A DNA stretch of 9,592 nt from Nostoc sp. CHAB 5715 (GCF_020829685.1 NZ_JAIVFR010000178.1:1-9592), one strand, 5' to 3'; shown: positions 1 through 6,900, counted from the stretch's first letter. Translations and numbers: made by a program. The notes: generated by a model from the letters alone, not told the origin.

Positions 1-452
1 CCTTAGATTTTGTAGCAGAAGTAGAATTAAAAGAAAAGCTAGCCAATGCCAGAGCAAACTTAGATGCTACTGCCACATCTGAACCACGGGCTACTCGTGC
101 TTTTTATAACGCTTATTTAGGAATGATTATAGTTTTCTTGTCCAACAAATGTATGTTTGGGTTCCCGTCAGAGGTAGGACAAGGGCTAGCAGGTGCTTCA
201 GTCAAGGACTTAGCAGAAGTAGAGGTAACACCTTCTGGTGAAGGATTACACTGGAAAACTCTAGATGTAGATTTGAGTATTCCTGCTTTGATGAATGGAA
301 TATTTGGAACTAAAAAATGGATGGCTGAACTTGCTAGAAAAGGTGGAAATTCTACTTCTGCTACAAAATCTAAGGCATCTCGACTAAATGGTACAAAGGG
401 CGATCGCCCCCAAAAAAAAATTGTACTGGCTATTGATGAAGATGAAGCTTGA
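1..452 (+). CDS. DUF2442 domain protein, 5'-partial
   Basis: The reading frame is open from the window edge (first whole codon at position 3) to TGA at 450-452, so the true start lies outside; the ATG at 123 is internal to the domain. The first 40 or so visible residues are a polar linker or N-terminal extension. The DUF2442 domain follows, from about the FYNAYLGMIIVFLSNK segment to the G-LHW-x-LDVDLSIPALMNGIFG motif, which is the family hallmark. After it comes a basic tail with an NGTKGDRPQKK element, like the NGxKGGRPRK ends seen in cyanobacterial members, then an acidic C-terminus. DUF2442 proteins are small soluble proteins of unknown biochemical role, often encoded beside DUF4160 proteins and suspected to be part of toxin-antitoxin-like pairs. 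No partner is visible, but it could lie upstream. A HIP1 octamer (400-407) lies inside the gene. The family call is good; the function is unknown. Confidence 0.8.
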   Translation, partial: LDFVAEVELKEKLANARANLDATATSEPRATRAFYNAYLGMIIVFLSNKCMFGFPSEVGQGLAGASVKDLAEVEVTPSGEGLHWKTLDVDLSIPALMNGIFGTKKWMAELARKGGNSTSATKSKASRLNGTKGDRPQKKIVLAIDEDEA

Positions 453-461
453 CCTATTAAC

Positions 462-473
462 TCACTTAAGTGA
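462..473. repeat. 12-bp perfect palindrome between convergent genes
   Basis: TCACTTAAGTGA is a perfect inverted repeat containing the TAA stop of the leftward DUF5615 gene, and it begins 10 bp after the stop of the rightward DUF2442 gene. The convergent gap is only 13 bp, so there is no room for two conventional terminators. The palindrome could act as a weak bidirectional stop, but it has no loop and no T-tract. The function is inferred and weak. Confidence 0.3.
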
Positions 474-879
474 CCATAAAGCGATCGCATCGAAAGCTGT
501 AGTTTTGCCGCAACGACTTGTTATTTAGAATGGGATAGACATTCATCTGATTGACCCATTCCTCAGCAGCAGAAGCTTCCCAAACAAGGATGAGTGCTTC
601 AATTGCATCACTGACTGACAAATTCTGAGAAAGAATCAAAACTCCAGAACTGGTTTTTGACATTATGAATTCACCAAATTTAGAAGGCATGGTTTTACGG
701 TCGTGGGTCAGGAGGACTCTACCATCCTGTGCTGCGATCGCCAATACCTCTGAATCTTTCTTACCTTCGAGCAATGCTGTATAAGCTGATTGAAAATCAA
801 GATTTGGTTGCCTACGTATCGTGCCAGTTACAATCGCTTGGCGTAGGTCAGCATCTGCTTGAAATTGAACTGTTGTCAT
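466..879 (-). CDS. DUF5615 PIN-like toxin-type protein
   Basis: The 137-aa protein matches the DUF5615 PIN-like family, usually annotated as the toxin (putative nuclease) half of DUF433/DUF5615 modules. An acidic QADADL segment near the N-terminus is followed by DSEVLAIAAQDGRVLLTHDRKTM, the family's second acidic site with a T-x-D motif (residues about 42-64). Next comes a hydrophobic SSGVLILSQ strand and a C-terminal helix. These acidic residues would form the PIN-like metal site, but nuclease activity is inferred from the family, not shown. The ATG overlaps the stop of the upstream DUF433 gene (ATGA at 876-879), so translation is coupled and antitoxin precedes toxin. The last 25 or so residues (after VYPILNN) extend past the recognisable domain. 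Two HIP1 octamers (481-488, 734-741) lie in the gene. Confidence 0.8.
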   Translation of the reverse strand: MTTVQFQADADLRQAIVTGTIRRQPNLDFQSAYTALLEGKKDSEVLAIAAQDGRVLLTHDRKTMPSKFGEFIMSKTSSGVLILSQNLSVSDAIEALILVWEASAAEEWVNQMNVYPILNNKSLRQNYSFRCDRFMVT

Positions 880-1205
880 GCCTCGCTGTGCTTCTGTATT
901 TGAACAGTTTTTAATTTTTGATACAGAAGCGGATTTTTCTCTCTAAGAAAGTGTTGCAATTTCTCAAACTCTTTTTCACCTTCTTTTAAATACGCATCAA
1001 TTAGCTCTCGGTTGGCAAGATAAAAGGTAATAGCACCATAAACCTGCTCTAGCGATAATGGAAAGTTTTGGGTAATGCTTTCAGGAGACTCACCATTCAA
1101 AAAGGCATACACAACTGAATCGAGAGAGATACGAATCCCTTCGACCCAATATCCTCCATCTCTTTGTTCAATATATGGCTTTGCTTTCTTCAGTGCTGCT
1201 GTCAT
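876..1205 (-). CDS. DUF433 antitoxin-like DNA-binding protein
   Basis: The 109-aa protein carries a DUF433 domain: YIEQRDGGYWVEGIRISLDS is the strand-turn opening, then VVYAFLNGESPESITQNFPLSLEQVYGAITFYLANRELIDAYL, the helix-turn-helix-like region (residues about 33-75). A charged helix (KEGEKEFEKLQHFL) extends the C-terminus. DUF433 proteins are treated as VapB-type antitoxins that pair with DUF5615 PIN-like proteins. That is the arrangement here, with a 4-bp ATGA overlap into the next gene. By family analogy it would neutralise the partner and may repress its own promoter. The 91-bp gap upstream (1206-1296) should hold the promoter, but I see no clear palindromic operator or convincing -35/-10 pair there. 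No strong Shine-Dalgarno sequence precedes the ATG at 1205. Confidence 0.82.
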   Translation of the reverse strand: MTAALKKAKPYIEQRDGGYWVEGIRISLDSVVYAFLNGESPESITQNFPLSLEQVYGAITFYLANRELIDAYLKEGEKEFEKLQHFLREKNPLLYQKLKTVQIQKHSEA

Positions 1206-1296
1206 AAAACTGTTTGCGACTCTTTACTTCGATATTAAGCGATCATTCTTGAGAAAGATTTAATCCAGATTATTGAATAGATTTTCTTTACAATGA

Positions 1297-1626
1297 CTAT
1301 TTTTGGTCTAATTTCTGCTGAACTTGATTAATCTGTTGTTGAATTTGGCTATTCTGTTTCTGGATTTGATTATTTTGTTGTTGAATTTGATTAAGTTGTG
1401 TAATTGTAGCAGTTAGTTTAGTTACTATATAAATCCCAAAACAGATATTGAACAGTAGCAAAAAAATTAAAAGATACCTTACCAGTTCTTCTAATTTAGT
1501 ATTATTTTTCAGATTTAAGTCTTGTTGTGATGATTTTTCTTCATCAGAGGATTTGAAAGACTTAAAATCACTAGACGAGTATTGAGGTCCTAAGTCTCTT
1601 TCAGATGGATCTCTCCAGTTACTCAT
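1297..1626 (-). CDS. Small single-TM protein with Gln-rich coiled-coil tail
   Basis: I do not recognise a named family. The 109-aa protein has three parts. Residues 1-50 are a polar, Ser/Asp/Lys-rich segment without a signal peptide. Residues 51-69 (YLLIFLLLFNICFGIYIVT) form one hydrophobic membrane span. Residues 72-109 are a Gln/Asn-rich coiled coil with four clean heptads of the type NQIQQQN, with Ile/Val/Leu every seventh residue. The positive charge just before the span and the layout suggest a membrane-anchored oligomer, with topology uncertain. The ATG overlaps the stop of the upstream GTPase fragment by four bases (ATGA at 1623-1626), so the two were, or are, translated as a coupled pair. 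The repetitive heptads are also near-repeats at DNA level (21-bp period), so the coil may vary in length between strains. Expression is unproven. Confidence 0.6.
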   Translation of the reverse strand: MSNWRDPSERDLGPQYSSSDFKSFKSSDEEKSSQQDLNLKNNTKLEELVRYLLIFLLLFNICFGIYIVTKLTATITQLNQIQQQNNQIQKQNSQIQQQINQVQQKLDQK

Positions 1627-1994
1627 ATTTTATATTTGTTAACCTTATCTGGATTATATCCTAAAATGCTACTTTTTCTAAGATGGTCGCGCAAAGTAAA
1701 TACTTGGTCTCCTTCACGTGCACTGCCATATAAAACCTTAAGCTCTATTCCAACACTCTCAGTTCTAACTCTTATTTTTTTAATAAGTTTATAATATTCT
1801 TGTTTAATCTCGTCATTATTTACATTCAGTAATAAATCTTTTTTGTTAATAAAAAGACAAACATATTTAAGACTATCGGTGGTAACGAGTCCAAAAATAG
1901 TATCTAATGCTGTTGAACTCCATTCTTCTATGTGTTTCTTAACTCGCTCACGCCATTCAGTACTATACTTAGTAATCAGAGATACGCTTGGCAA
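1623..1994 (-). pseudogene. GTPase remnant: C-terminal half only (G4 and G5 motifs)
   Basis: The frame reads like the second half of a small P-loop GTPase. KYVCLFINKKDLL contains an NKxD-type G4 motif (N-K-K-D, about residues 50-53), and LKVLYGSAREGD contains the G5 SA motif about 37 residues later. The P-loop (GxxxxGKS/T), switch I and DxxG motif are missing. Upstream, the frame stays open only to a TAG at 2031-2033, giving 12 more codons without ATG and without a P-loop, and the DNA beyond is non-coding with a G+C-rich repeat. The only start at the chosen position is a TTG (1992-1994) with no clear Shine-Dalgarno. I therefore read it as a 5'-truncated gene that has kept its 4-bp overlap with the membrane/coiled-coil gene downstream. 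Alternatively it is a short functional ORF starting at TTG. Exact GTPase family not identified. Confidence 0.5.
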
Positions 1995-2190
1995 AACATC
2001 AGGGTCGTCAGCCTCGACTACCCAAGAATACTACGCATCGCACCTCTAAAAAGCTTGCTGTTACCATTAATTTTTGTTAATTTGCCCTGAGTGAATCCAG
2101 AATATTAGTTGATTTTGACACTCAGCATATATCTATGTGAAACTGCGATCGCACCTCAAAAAAACCTCTTAACAAGATTATCAACAGGTA

Positions 2191-2224
2191 TGCGACGCCG
2201 ATAGCGAACGCGAGTGCGTCTCCA
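2191..2224. repeat. G+C-rich cyanobacterial interspersed repeat
   Basis: A CG-rich island in an otherwise A+T-rich spacer, with GCGACGC at one end and GCGTCTC at the other; the pair allows a short stem (GACGC/GCGTC). It resembles the dispersed GCGACGC...GCGTCTCC elements common between genes in Nostocales genomes. It lies in the roughly 258-bp gap between the DUF6887 gene and the GTPase remnant (1995-2288). Apart from a HIP1 octamer at 2145-2152, I see nothing else in that gap. Confidence 0.5.
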
Positions 2225-2288
2225 AGAGTTGCGGTAGCAAGTCATCAAGCGTCATAGTCCGTCGTAGACATCGCCAGCTTTCAACTCA

Positions 2289-2498
2289 TTATTTATTCTC
2301 TGCCGCTTGCATCTGCTTTAGAACTGCTGCTTGGATTTTGGCATCAAAGTCGGGATCATCTACAGTTGTTATAATATTGCGTGGGCGATCGCCAAGTCTA
2401 TCCAGATATGCTTGCAGTGCTATTTTGTCCTCACGATGTAGGAGAAAATATTGCCTCAATTCCTCATCAGACATGGCTGCATAGTTGACTTGACTCAT
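2289..2498 (-). CDS. DUF6887 family small protein
   Basis: The 69-aa protein begins MSQVNYAAMSDEELRQYFL and continues with HREDKIALQAYLDRL, then DRPRNIITTVDDPDFDAKI and a helical C-terminus. This matches the small cyanobacterial family annotated DUF6887, which has no known activity; the assignment is from memory of the family pattern. It is predicted soluble and mostly helical, with conserved acidic residues and no membrane span. Its ATG overlaps the TAA of the DUF6888-like gene by one base (TAATG at 2496-2500), and its ribosome-binding site lies inside that gene, so the two are co-translated. A HIP1 octamer (2385-2392) lies within the gene. Its place among toxin-antitoxin-like pairs suggests, but does not prove, a similar paired role. 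Confidence 0.75.
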   Translation of the reverse strand: MSQVNYAAMSDEELRQYFLLHREDKIALQAYLDRLGDRPRNIITTVDDPDFDAKIQAAVLKQMQAAENK

Positions 2499-2674
2499 TA
2501 CAACACCTCTCCATTCGGCGTAATTTGGAACTCAAGATTCTCAGTACTTCCAGCCAAAACATAAAGATTGCTGGTTCGATCATCTATGCATACAAGATGT
2601 ATGGGCTGAAGCGTAATATACGTTAGCCAGTAGCTAAGACGATATAGACCTCTCAATTGGGCATCAGTCGGCAT
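2498..2674 (-). CDS. DUF6888-like small protein (58 aa)
   Basis: A very short gene read leftward from ATG at 2672-2674 to TAA at 2498-2500. The product opens MPTDAQLRGLYRLSYWLTY, continues with QPIHLVCIDDRTSNLYVLAG, and ends FQITPNGEVL. The pattern LS-xx-LT, PI-x-L, D-x-RT-xx-LYVLAG and I-x-P-x-GE matches the DUF6888 family, which is typically encoded just upstream of DUF6887, as here. An in-frame TGA directly precedes the ATG, so this is the earliest possible start; no good Shine-Dalgarno is adjacent (an AGAGGTG lies about 20 nt upstream). Function is unknown. The coding claim rests on the family-like residue pattern, the 1-bp overlap and the DUF6887 ribosome-binding site inside its last codons. 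Confidence 0.72.
   Translation of the reverse strand: MPTDAQLRGLYRLSYWLTYITLQPIHLVCIDDRTSNLYVLAGSTENLEFQITPNGEVL
2506..2512 (-). promoter_or_regulatory. Internal ribosome-binding site for DUF6887
   Basis: GGAGAGG on the minus strand, 7 nt before the ATG at 2498 and inside the last codons of the DUF6888-like gene. It fixes the DUF6887 start and supports translational coupling of the pair. Confidence 0.6.
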
Positions 2675-2760
2675 TCAGGGCGCTCACTCAACACCTCTTT
2701 ATTTTATTCCATAACTGCTTTAAGCTTTTTCTCAATTAGGTAGGTGCTTGCATCATCGCG

Positions 2761-2997
2761 CTACAAGCTCTCTTTTTTCTGTTCTGTCAAAGCATCAAGT
2801 TTAGCCAGTATTCTTAAGCCTTCTTCTGGGTTCCCAGTTGCGACCATTGCTTTAAATCTGATACTGGCATCAAATTCTGCTAGAGCTATGGTGGAAAGTT
2901 CTTCAATCAGCTTATTGACACTTATACCTTTAGCTTGAGCAAGTTCTTTTAATCTGTTGTGTTTTTCGTCTGGTAAACGAATAGTTAAAGTAGCCAT
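2761..2997 (-). CDS. Ribbon-helix-helix antitoxin (CopG/HicB-type)
   Basis: The 78-aa protein starts MATLTIRLPDEKHNRLKELAQAKGISVNKLIEE, a typical ribbon-helix-helix: beta strand TLTIRLP for DNA contact (residues 3-9), helix A (about 10-23), the GIS turn and helix B (about 26-45). The C-terminal arm (SIRFKAMVATGNPEEGLRILAKLDAL) is the likely toxin-binding part. It lies 6 bp after the stop of the PIN toxin gene. Its Shine-Dalgarno AGGAGT overlaps the toxin's last codons and stop, so translation is coupled. Toxin-first order is unusual for classic VapBC, where the antitoxin comes first. It probably binds the 22-bp palindrome before the PIN gene and represses the operon (inference). The stop is TAG; the same frame stays open for 18 more codons to TAA at 2704-2706. 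Confidence 0.85.
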   Translation of the reverse strand: MATLTIRLPDEKHNRLKELAQAKGISVNKLIEELSTIALAEFDASIRFKAMVATGNPEEGLRILAKLDALTEQKKESL

Positions 2998-3003
2998 TTT
3001 TGT

Positions 3004-3426
3004 TTAACTCCTAATAATTTCTTCAGGTTTTAAGATTGATAAGTTAGGAAATAACAATTCAGCATTTTGGAAATCTTTAATATTATGAGTGGCAATAATT
3101 TGAGCATTACCAGCAACCGTTAATTCAATTAAGTGGTTGTCAGCTTCATCTTTTAAATTAGGTCGCCATAAGTAGTAAATATAAATCCATTGACTCACGC
3201 TCATAAATGATGCGAGTAAAGCAGAAATTTCTGCATTCGTTAAAGGGCATTTGGCGAGAATTTCTGATCGCCCAATAACTGACTCATACTCAGAAAATAA
3301 AGCGTTTCCCATCAAAGGCTGATATTCGCCTTTCAAGCAGCGCCGAATGAGTTCTCTACTGGAACCCTTAGAGCTAATAAGCGCACTAATAAAAACGCTG
3401 GTATCAACCACAAATTTAATTGCCAT
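3004..3426 (-). CDS. PIN-family toxin (putative ribonuclease)
   Basis: The 140-aa protein is a PIN domain of the 'putative toxin-antitoxin system toxin component, PIN family' type. The N-terminal FVVDTSVFISAL carries the first acidic metal ligand (D8) followed by the TS pair. E46 lies in the FSEYESV helix, the second site. LKDEADNHLIELTVAGNAQIIATHNIKDF (about 91-119) carries the third cluster (D93, D96) and a final D118, close to the usual D-xx-DN...A...IVTxNxxDF pattern. The expected activity is Mg2+-dependent RNA cleavage, as known for VapC-like PIN toxins; the target cannot be told from sequence. The ATG is only 6 bp from a perfect palindrome, with no Shine-Dalgarno, which suggests a very short or leaderless mRNA. 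The ribbon-helix-helix antitoxin follows 6 bp downstream. Confidence 0.87.
   Translation of the reverse strand: MAIKFVVDTSVFISALISSKGSSRELIRRCLKGEYQPLMGNALFSEYESVIGRSEILAKCPLTNAEISALLASFMSVSQWIYIYYLWRPNLKDEADNHLIELTVAGNAQIIATHNIKDFQNAELLFPNLSILKPEEIIRS
3007..3012 (-). promoter_or_regulatory. Ribosome-binding site of the RHH antitoxin within the PIN stop region
   Basis: AGGAGT on the minus strand overlaps the last two PIN codons and its TAA, about 9 nt before the antitoxin ATG at 2997. It is a strong site compared with the toxin, which has none. That would favour antitoxin synthesis from the shared mRNA. Confidence 0.6.
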
Positions 3427-3432
3427 GTAAAT

Positions 3433-3454
3433 ATGATAGCATATATGCTATCAT
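3433..3454. promoter_or_regulatory. 22-bp perfect palindrome, candidate TA operator
   Basis: The left half ATGATAGCATA is followed without a gap by its exact reverse complement. It ends 6 bp before the PIN toxin start codon. A perfect palindrome this close to a TA start is what an RHH antitoxin autoregulatory operator should look like: two antiparallel half sites containing GATAGC. It contains the candidate -10 and the spacer of the promoter, so binding would block RNA polymerase. The structure is seen directly; the protein bound is inferred. Confidence 0.7.
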
Positions 3455-3459
3455 GACAA
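3433..3459 (-). promoter_or_regulatory. Candidate promoter of PIN-RHH operon
   Basis: On the minus strand TTGTCA (3459-3454, one mismatch to TTGACA) and TATCAT (3438-3433, one mismatch to TATAAT) are separated by 15 bp, shorter than the 17-bp optimum. A start 7 nt after the -10 would fall at the A of the PIN ATG, consistent with a leaderless transcript and the missing Shine-Dalgarno. The short spacing lowers confidence. Confidence 0.35.
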
Positions 3460-3577
3460 TTCCGGTTTCTTGCGATTAATCAAGGAAAGTATTTCAAACA
3501 AGGGAATTGGCAAGAAAATTTTGGGTATCTGATCAAGATTTTAGAGCGAGGGATGGCAGAGGGTTGTTTCCGTCAAC

Positions 3578-3606
3578 TTGATTCATTTCTCACCACCCTT
3601 CATAAT
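3578..3606 (+). promoter_or_regulatory. Candidate promoter for the FG-GAP/RTX gene
   Basis: TTGATT (3578-3583) and CATAAT (3601-3606) are spaced by exactly 17 bp. They are the best sigma-70-like pair I see in the 486-bp gap 3427-3912. Use of this promoter would give a leader of about 300 nt that includes a G+C-rich repeat and the seven-unit 21-bp array. The upstream part of the gap (3480-3577) holds nothing I recognise. Confidence 0.3.
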
Positions 3607-3721
3607 TATTGGGGTTTGTAATTTATACTTCAACGCTTACGAAAACATCAAGCATACTAGACCCGAATTGGCAAAAATTCAGGTAGTCGGTCAAATTAAC
3701 TCATTCCAGCGACTATCAAGC

Positions 3722-3751
3722 GATGCCTACGGCGGGCTACGCCTACGCATC
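3722..3751. repeat. G+C-rich interspersed hairpin repeat
   Basis: GATGC...GCATC ends enclose a core that alternates CTACGGCGGG and CTACGCCTACG, allowing a nested GGCG/CGCC stem. This CTACGCCTACG-type element is widespread between genes in Nostocales and stands out from the A+T-rich surroundings. It abuts the 21-bp repeat array that follows. Confidence 0.5.
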
Positions 3752-3761
3752 AGCGTAATCC

Positions 3762-3908
3762 GCTTGGAACACCAAACTTCCAGAAGAGAACATTAAACTT
3801 CAAGTTTGGAACATTAAATTCCGAGTTCAGGATAGGAAACTTCAAGCTCAGAACACCAAACTTCGAGTTCCAAACATCAAAATTTTAGTTTTCAAAACAA
3901 AAGGACGA
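3762..3908. repeat. Seven-unit 21-bp tandem repeat array upstream of the RTX gene
   Basis: Seven consecutive 21-bp units, each opening with G and most containing a GGAACA-CAAACTT-like core. Unit 1 is the best (GCTTGGAACACCAAACTTCC) and unit 7 the most decayed. The register is kept exactly for 147 bp. The final unit contains the AAAGGA Shine-Dalgarno (3900-3905) of the downstream gene, so the array runs into the translation start. It is the same repeat family, in the same orientation, as the 15-unit array after the gene's stop. Confidence 0.85.
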
Positions 3909-3912
3909 ACTC

Positions 3913-6900
3913 ATGGCAAATTCAGTTTTCAACTTATCTAACCTCAACGGCACAAATGGCTTTGCCATCAACGGCATCAATCCAGATGACCGTTCAGGCA
4001 ACTCTATTAGCAGTGCCAAAGACATCAATGGCGACGGTGTTGACGACCTGATTATCGGGGCAGATGGTGCCGACCCCAACGGCGACTCCTCAGGGCAAAG
4101 CTACGTGGTGTTTGGCAGCAAGGAAAGTTTTGCTGCCCAATTCTACCTCTCCACCCTCAACGGCACGTCGGGCTTTGCCATCAACGGCATCAATTCAGAT
4201 GACTTCTCAGGCTTCTCTCTTAGCAGTGCCGGGGATATTAACGGCGACGGTCTAGACGACCTGATTATCGGGGCAGATGGTGCCGACCCCAACGGCATCA
4301 CCTCAGGGCAAACCTACGTGGTGTTTGGCAGCAAGGAAAGTTTTGCTGCCCAATTCGACCTCTCCACCCTCAACGGCACAAATGGTTTCATCATCAACGG
4401 CATCAATCAATATGACTCCTTAGGCAACTCTGTTAGCAGTGCCGGAGACATCAACGGTGACGGCATTGACGACCTGATTATCGGGGCACCCTTTGCCTCC
4501 CCCAACGATACCTCTTCAGGGCAAAGCTACGTGGTGTTTGGCAGCAAGGAAAGTTTTGCTGCCCAATTCGACCTCTCCACCCTCAACGGCACAAATGGCT
4601 TTGCCATCAACGGCATCAATGAAGATAACTCCTTAGGCAAGTCTGTTAGCAGTGCCGGAGACATCAACGGCGACGGTGTTGACGACCTGATTATTGGGGC
4701 ACCCTTTGCCTCCCCCAACGGCACCTCTTCAGGGCAAAGCTACGTGGTGTTTGGCAGCAAGGAAAGTTTTGCTGCCCAATTCGACCTCTCCACCCTCAAC
4801 GGCACAAATGGTTTTGCCATCAACGGCATCAATCAATATGACTCCTTAGGCAACTCTGTTAGCAGTGCCGGAGACATCAACGGCGACGGTATTGACGACC
4901 TGATTATTGGGGCACCCTTTGCCGACGGCAACGGCGACAATTCAGGGCAAAGCTACGTGGTGTTTGGCAGCAAGGAAAGTTTTGCTGCCCAATTCAACCT
5001 CTCCACTCTCAACGGCACTAACGGCTTCGTCATCAACGGCTTCAATAAAGGTGACGGTTTCTTCAGCAGTTTTGTCAGCAGTGCGGGAGACATCAACGGC
5101 GACGGCATTGATGACTTGATTATCGCGGCACCCTTTGCCGACCCCAACGGTACCAATTCAGGGCAAAGCTACGTAGTGTTTGGCAGCAAGGAAAGTTTTG
5201 CTGCCCAACTCAACCTCTCCACCCTCAACGGCACAAATGGCTTTGCCATCAACGGCATCAATCCAGATGACCGTTCAGGCTACTCTCTTGGCAGTGCCGG
5301 AGATATCAACGACGACGGTATTGACGACCTGATTATCGGAACACCCTTTGCCGACCCCAACGGCGACAATTCCGGGCAAACCTATGTGGTGTTTGGCAAC
5401 CGCGCCCCCGTTCTCGACCTCAACGGCAACTCAGAGGGTATTGATTTTAGCACCACCTTTAGCGGCACTCCCATCTCCATCATTGATAGCAACTTCACCC
5501 TGGACGACAACGACACTACCCTAGCTGGTGCCACCATCACCATTACCAATCTCTTGAATGGCGCAGCCGAAAGTCTCAATGCCACTGCCATCGGCAACAT
5601 CACCGCTACCTACAACCCCACCACAGGCACTCTCACCCTTAGCGGCACGGATACCATTGCCAATTATCGACAAGTCCTCAGCAGCGTTACCTACAACAGT
5701 ACAGCTACCACTGTTAACACCACAATTGAATTTGTCGTCGATGACGGGCAAGATTTGAATAACACCAGTGCAGTGGCAACCACCACTTTGGGTTTTGTCG
5801 AGAAATTGATCACGGGCACGCCTGATGCAGATATCCTCATCGGCACATCCAACAATAACATCATTGAGGGCAAAGCTGGTAACGACAAGCTCACTGGTAA
5901 TGGTGGTCGAGACAAATTCATCTTCTCACCAGGCGATGGCATCGACACCATAATCGACTTTGGCGGCGTAGGTATTGATTCAAATCCATCAGCGGCGGAA
6001 ATTGCTGAAGTTGATACTTCAAATCCATCAGCGGCGGAAATTACTGAAGTTGATACTTTTCCATCAGCGGCGGTAATTGCTGAAGTTGATACCTTGGATT
6101 TTACTAGATTAGGATTGACTGCTAAAAATCTGCAATTAAATCAAAATGGCAACAATCTAGAACTCACTTTTGAAGATACAAGCAATACCAAAATCATTCT
6201 AGAAAACTTCCTCTTAGAAAACTTGAATAATTTACCAGCATCTGATACCAGCCCAGCTATTGGCAATATCCTGTTTGATAACCAGAGGGGCATCGTTGAC
6301 AGTTTTGATATCTTCGATGCCAACTCCACTCAAACTGAGTTATTTAACCCGAACACCGTTACATTCCTCAATGACCTTAACAATAACATTACGGGTTTTA
6401 AGGACTCCGACGATGTGATTAATGGTCAGGGAGGTGATGACATCATCCACGGCAATAGTGGCAATGATTTGCTGCGGGGTGGAACTGGTAATGATACCCT
6501 CATCGGTGGTGCTGGCAATGATACTCTGGTTGGCGGTGCTGGCAATGACGTACTCATAGGTGGTGAGGGTGTTGATAGATTCCTTTACAATACCGATGCT
6601 GCTTTTAACAGCGCTGATGTTGGTCTAGATAGTATTAGTGGGTTCTACGGTGGATTTTTTGCAGCCACTACACAAAGTGACAAGATTGTACTGGATAAGG
6701 CTACCTTTAATACAATTACTTCTGTTGCGGGAATAGGTTTTAGTAACGAGAGTGATTTTGAAATCACTTCTTCAGCGGGGACTAGCACGGCGAAAATTGT
6801 CTACGATCCTGTGAGTGGGCAGTTGTTCTACAACGAAAATGGCAGCACGGCTGGTTTCGGCAGTGGTGGTCTATTTGTGACTCTTACTGGTGCGCCAATT

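Noticed and set aside
123..125. ATG at 123 as the start of the DUF2442 gene
   Set aside because: It falls inside the DUF2442 domain (after AFYNAYLG), and the frame is open back to position 3.
113..490. Leftward 125-codon frame antisense to DUF2442
   Set aside because: It is a shadow of the DUF2442 gene, overlaps the end of the DUF5615 gene, and has no recognisable domain.
3578..3796. 72-codon open frame upstream of the RTX gene
   Set aside because: It crosses a G+C-rich dispersed repeat and the 21-bp array, has no ribosome-binding site and resembles no family; its TTG start coincides with a candidate -35.
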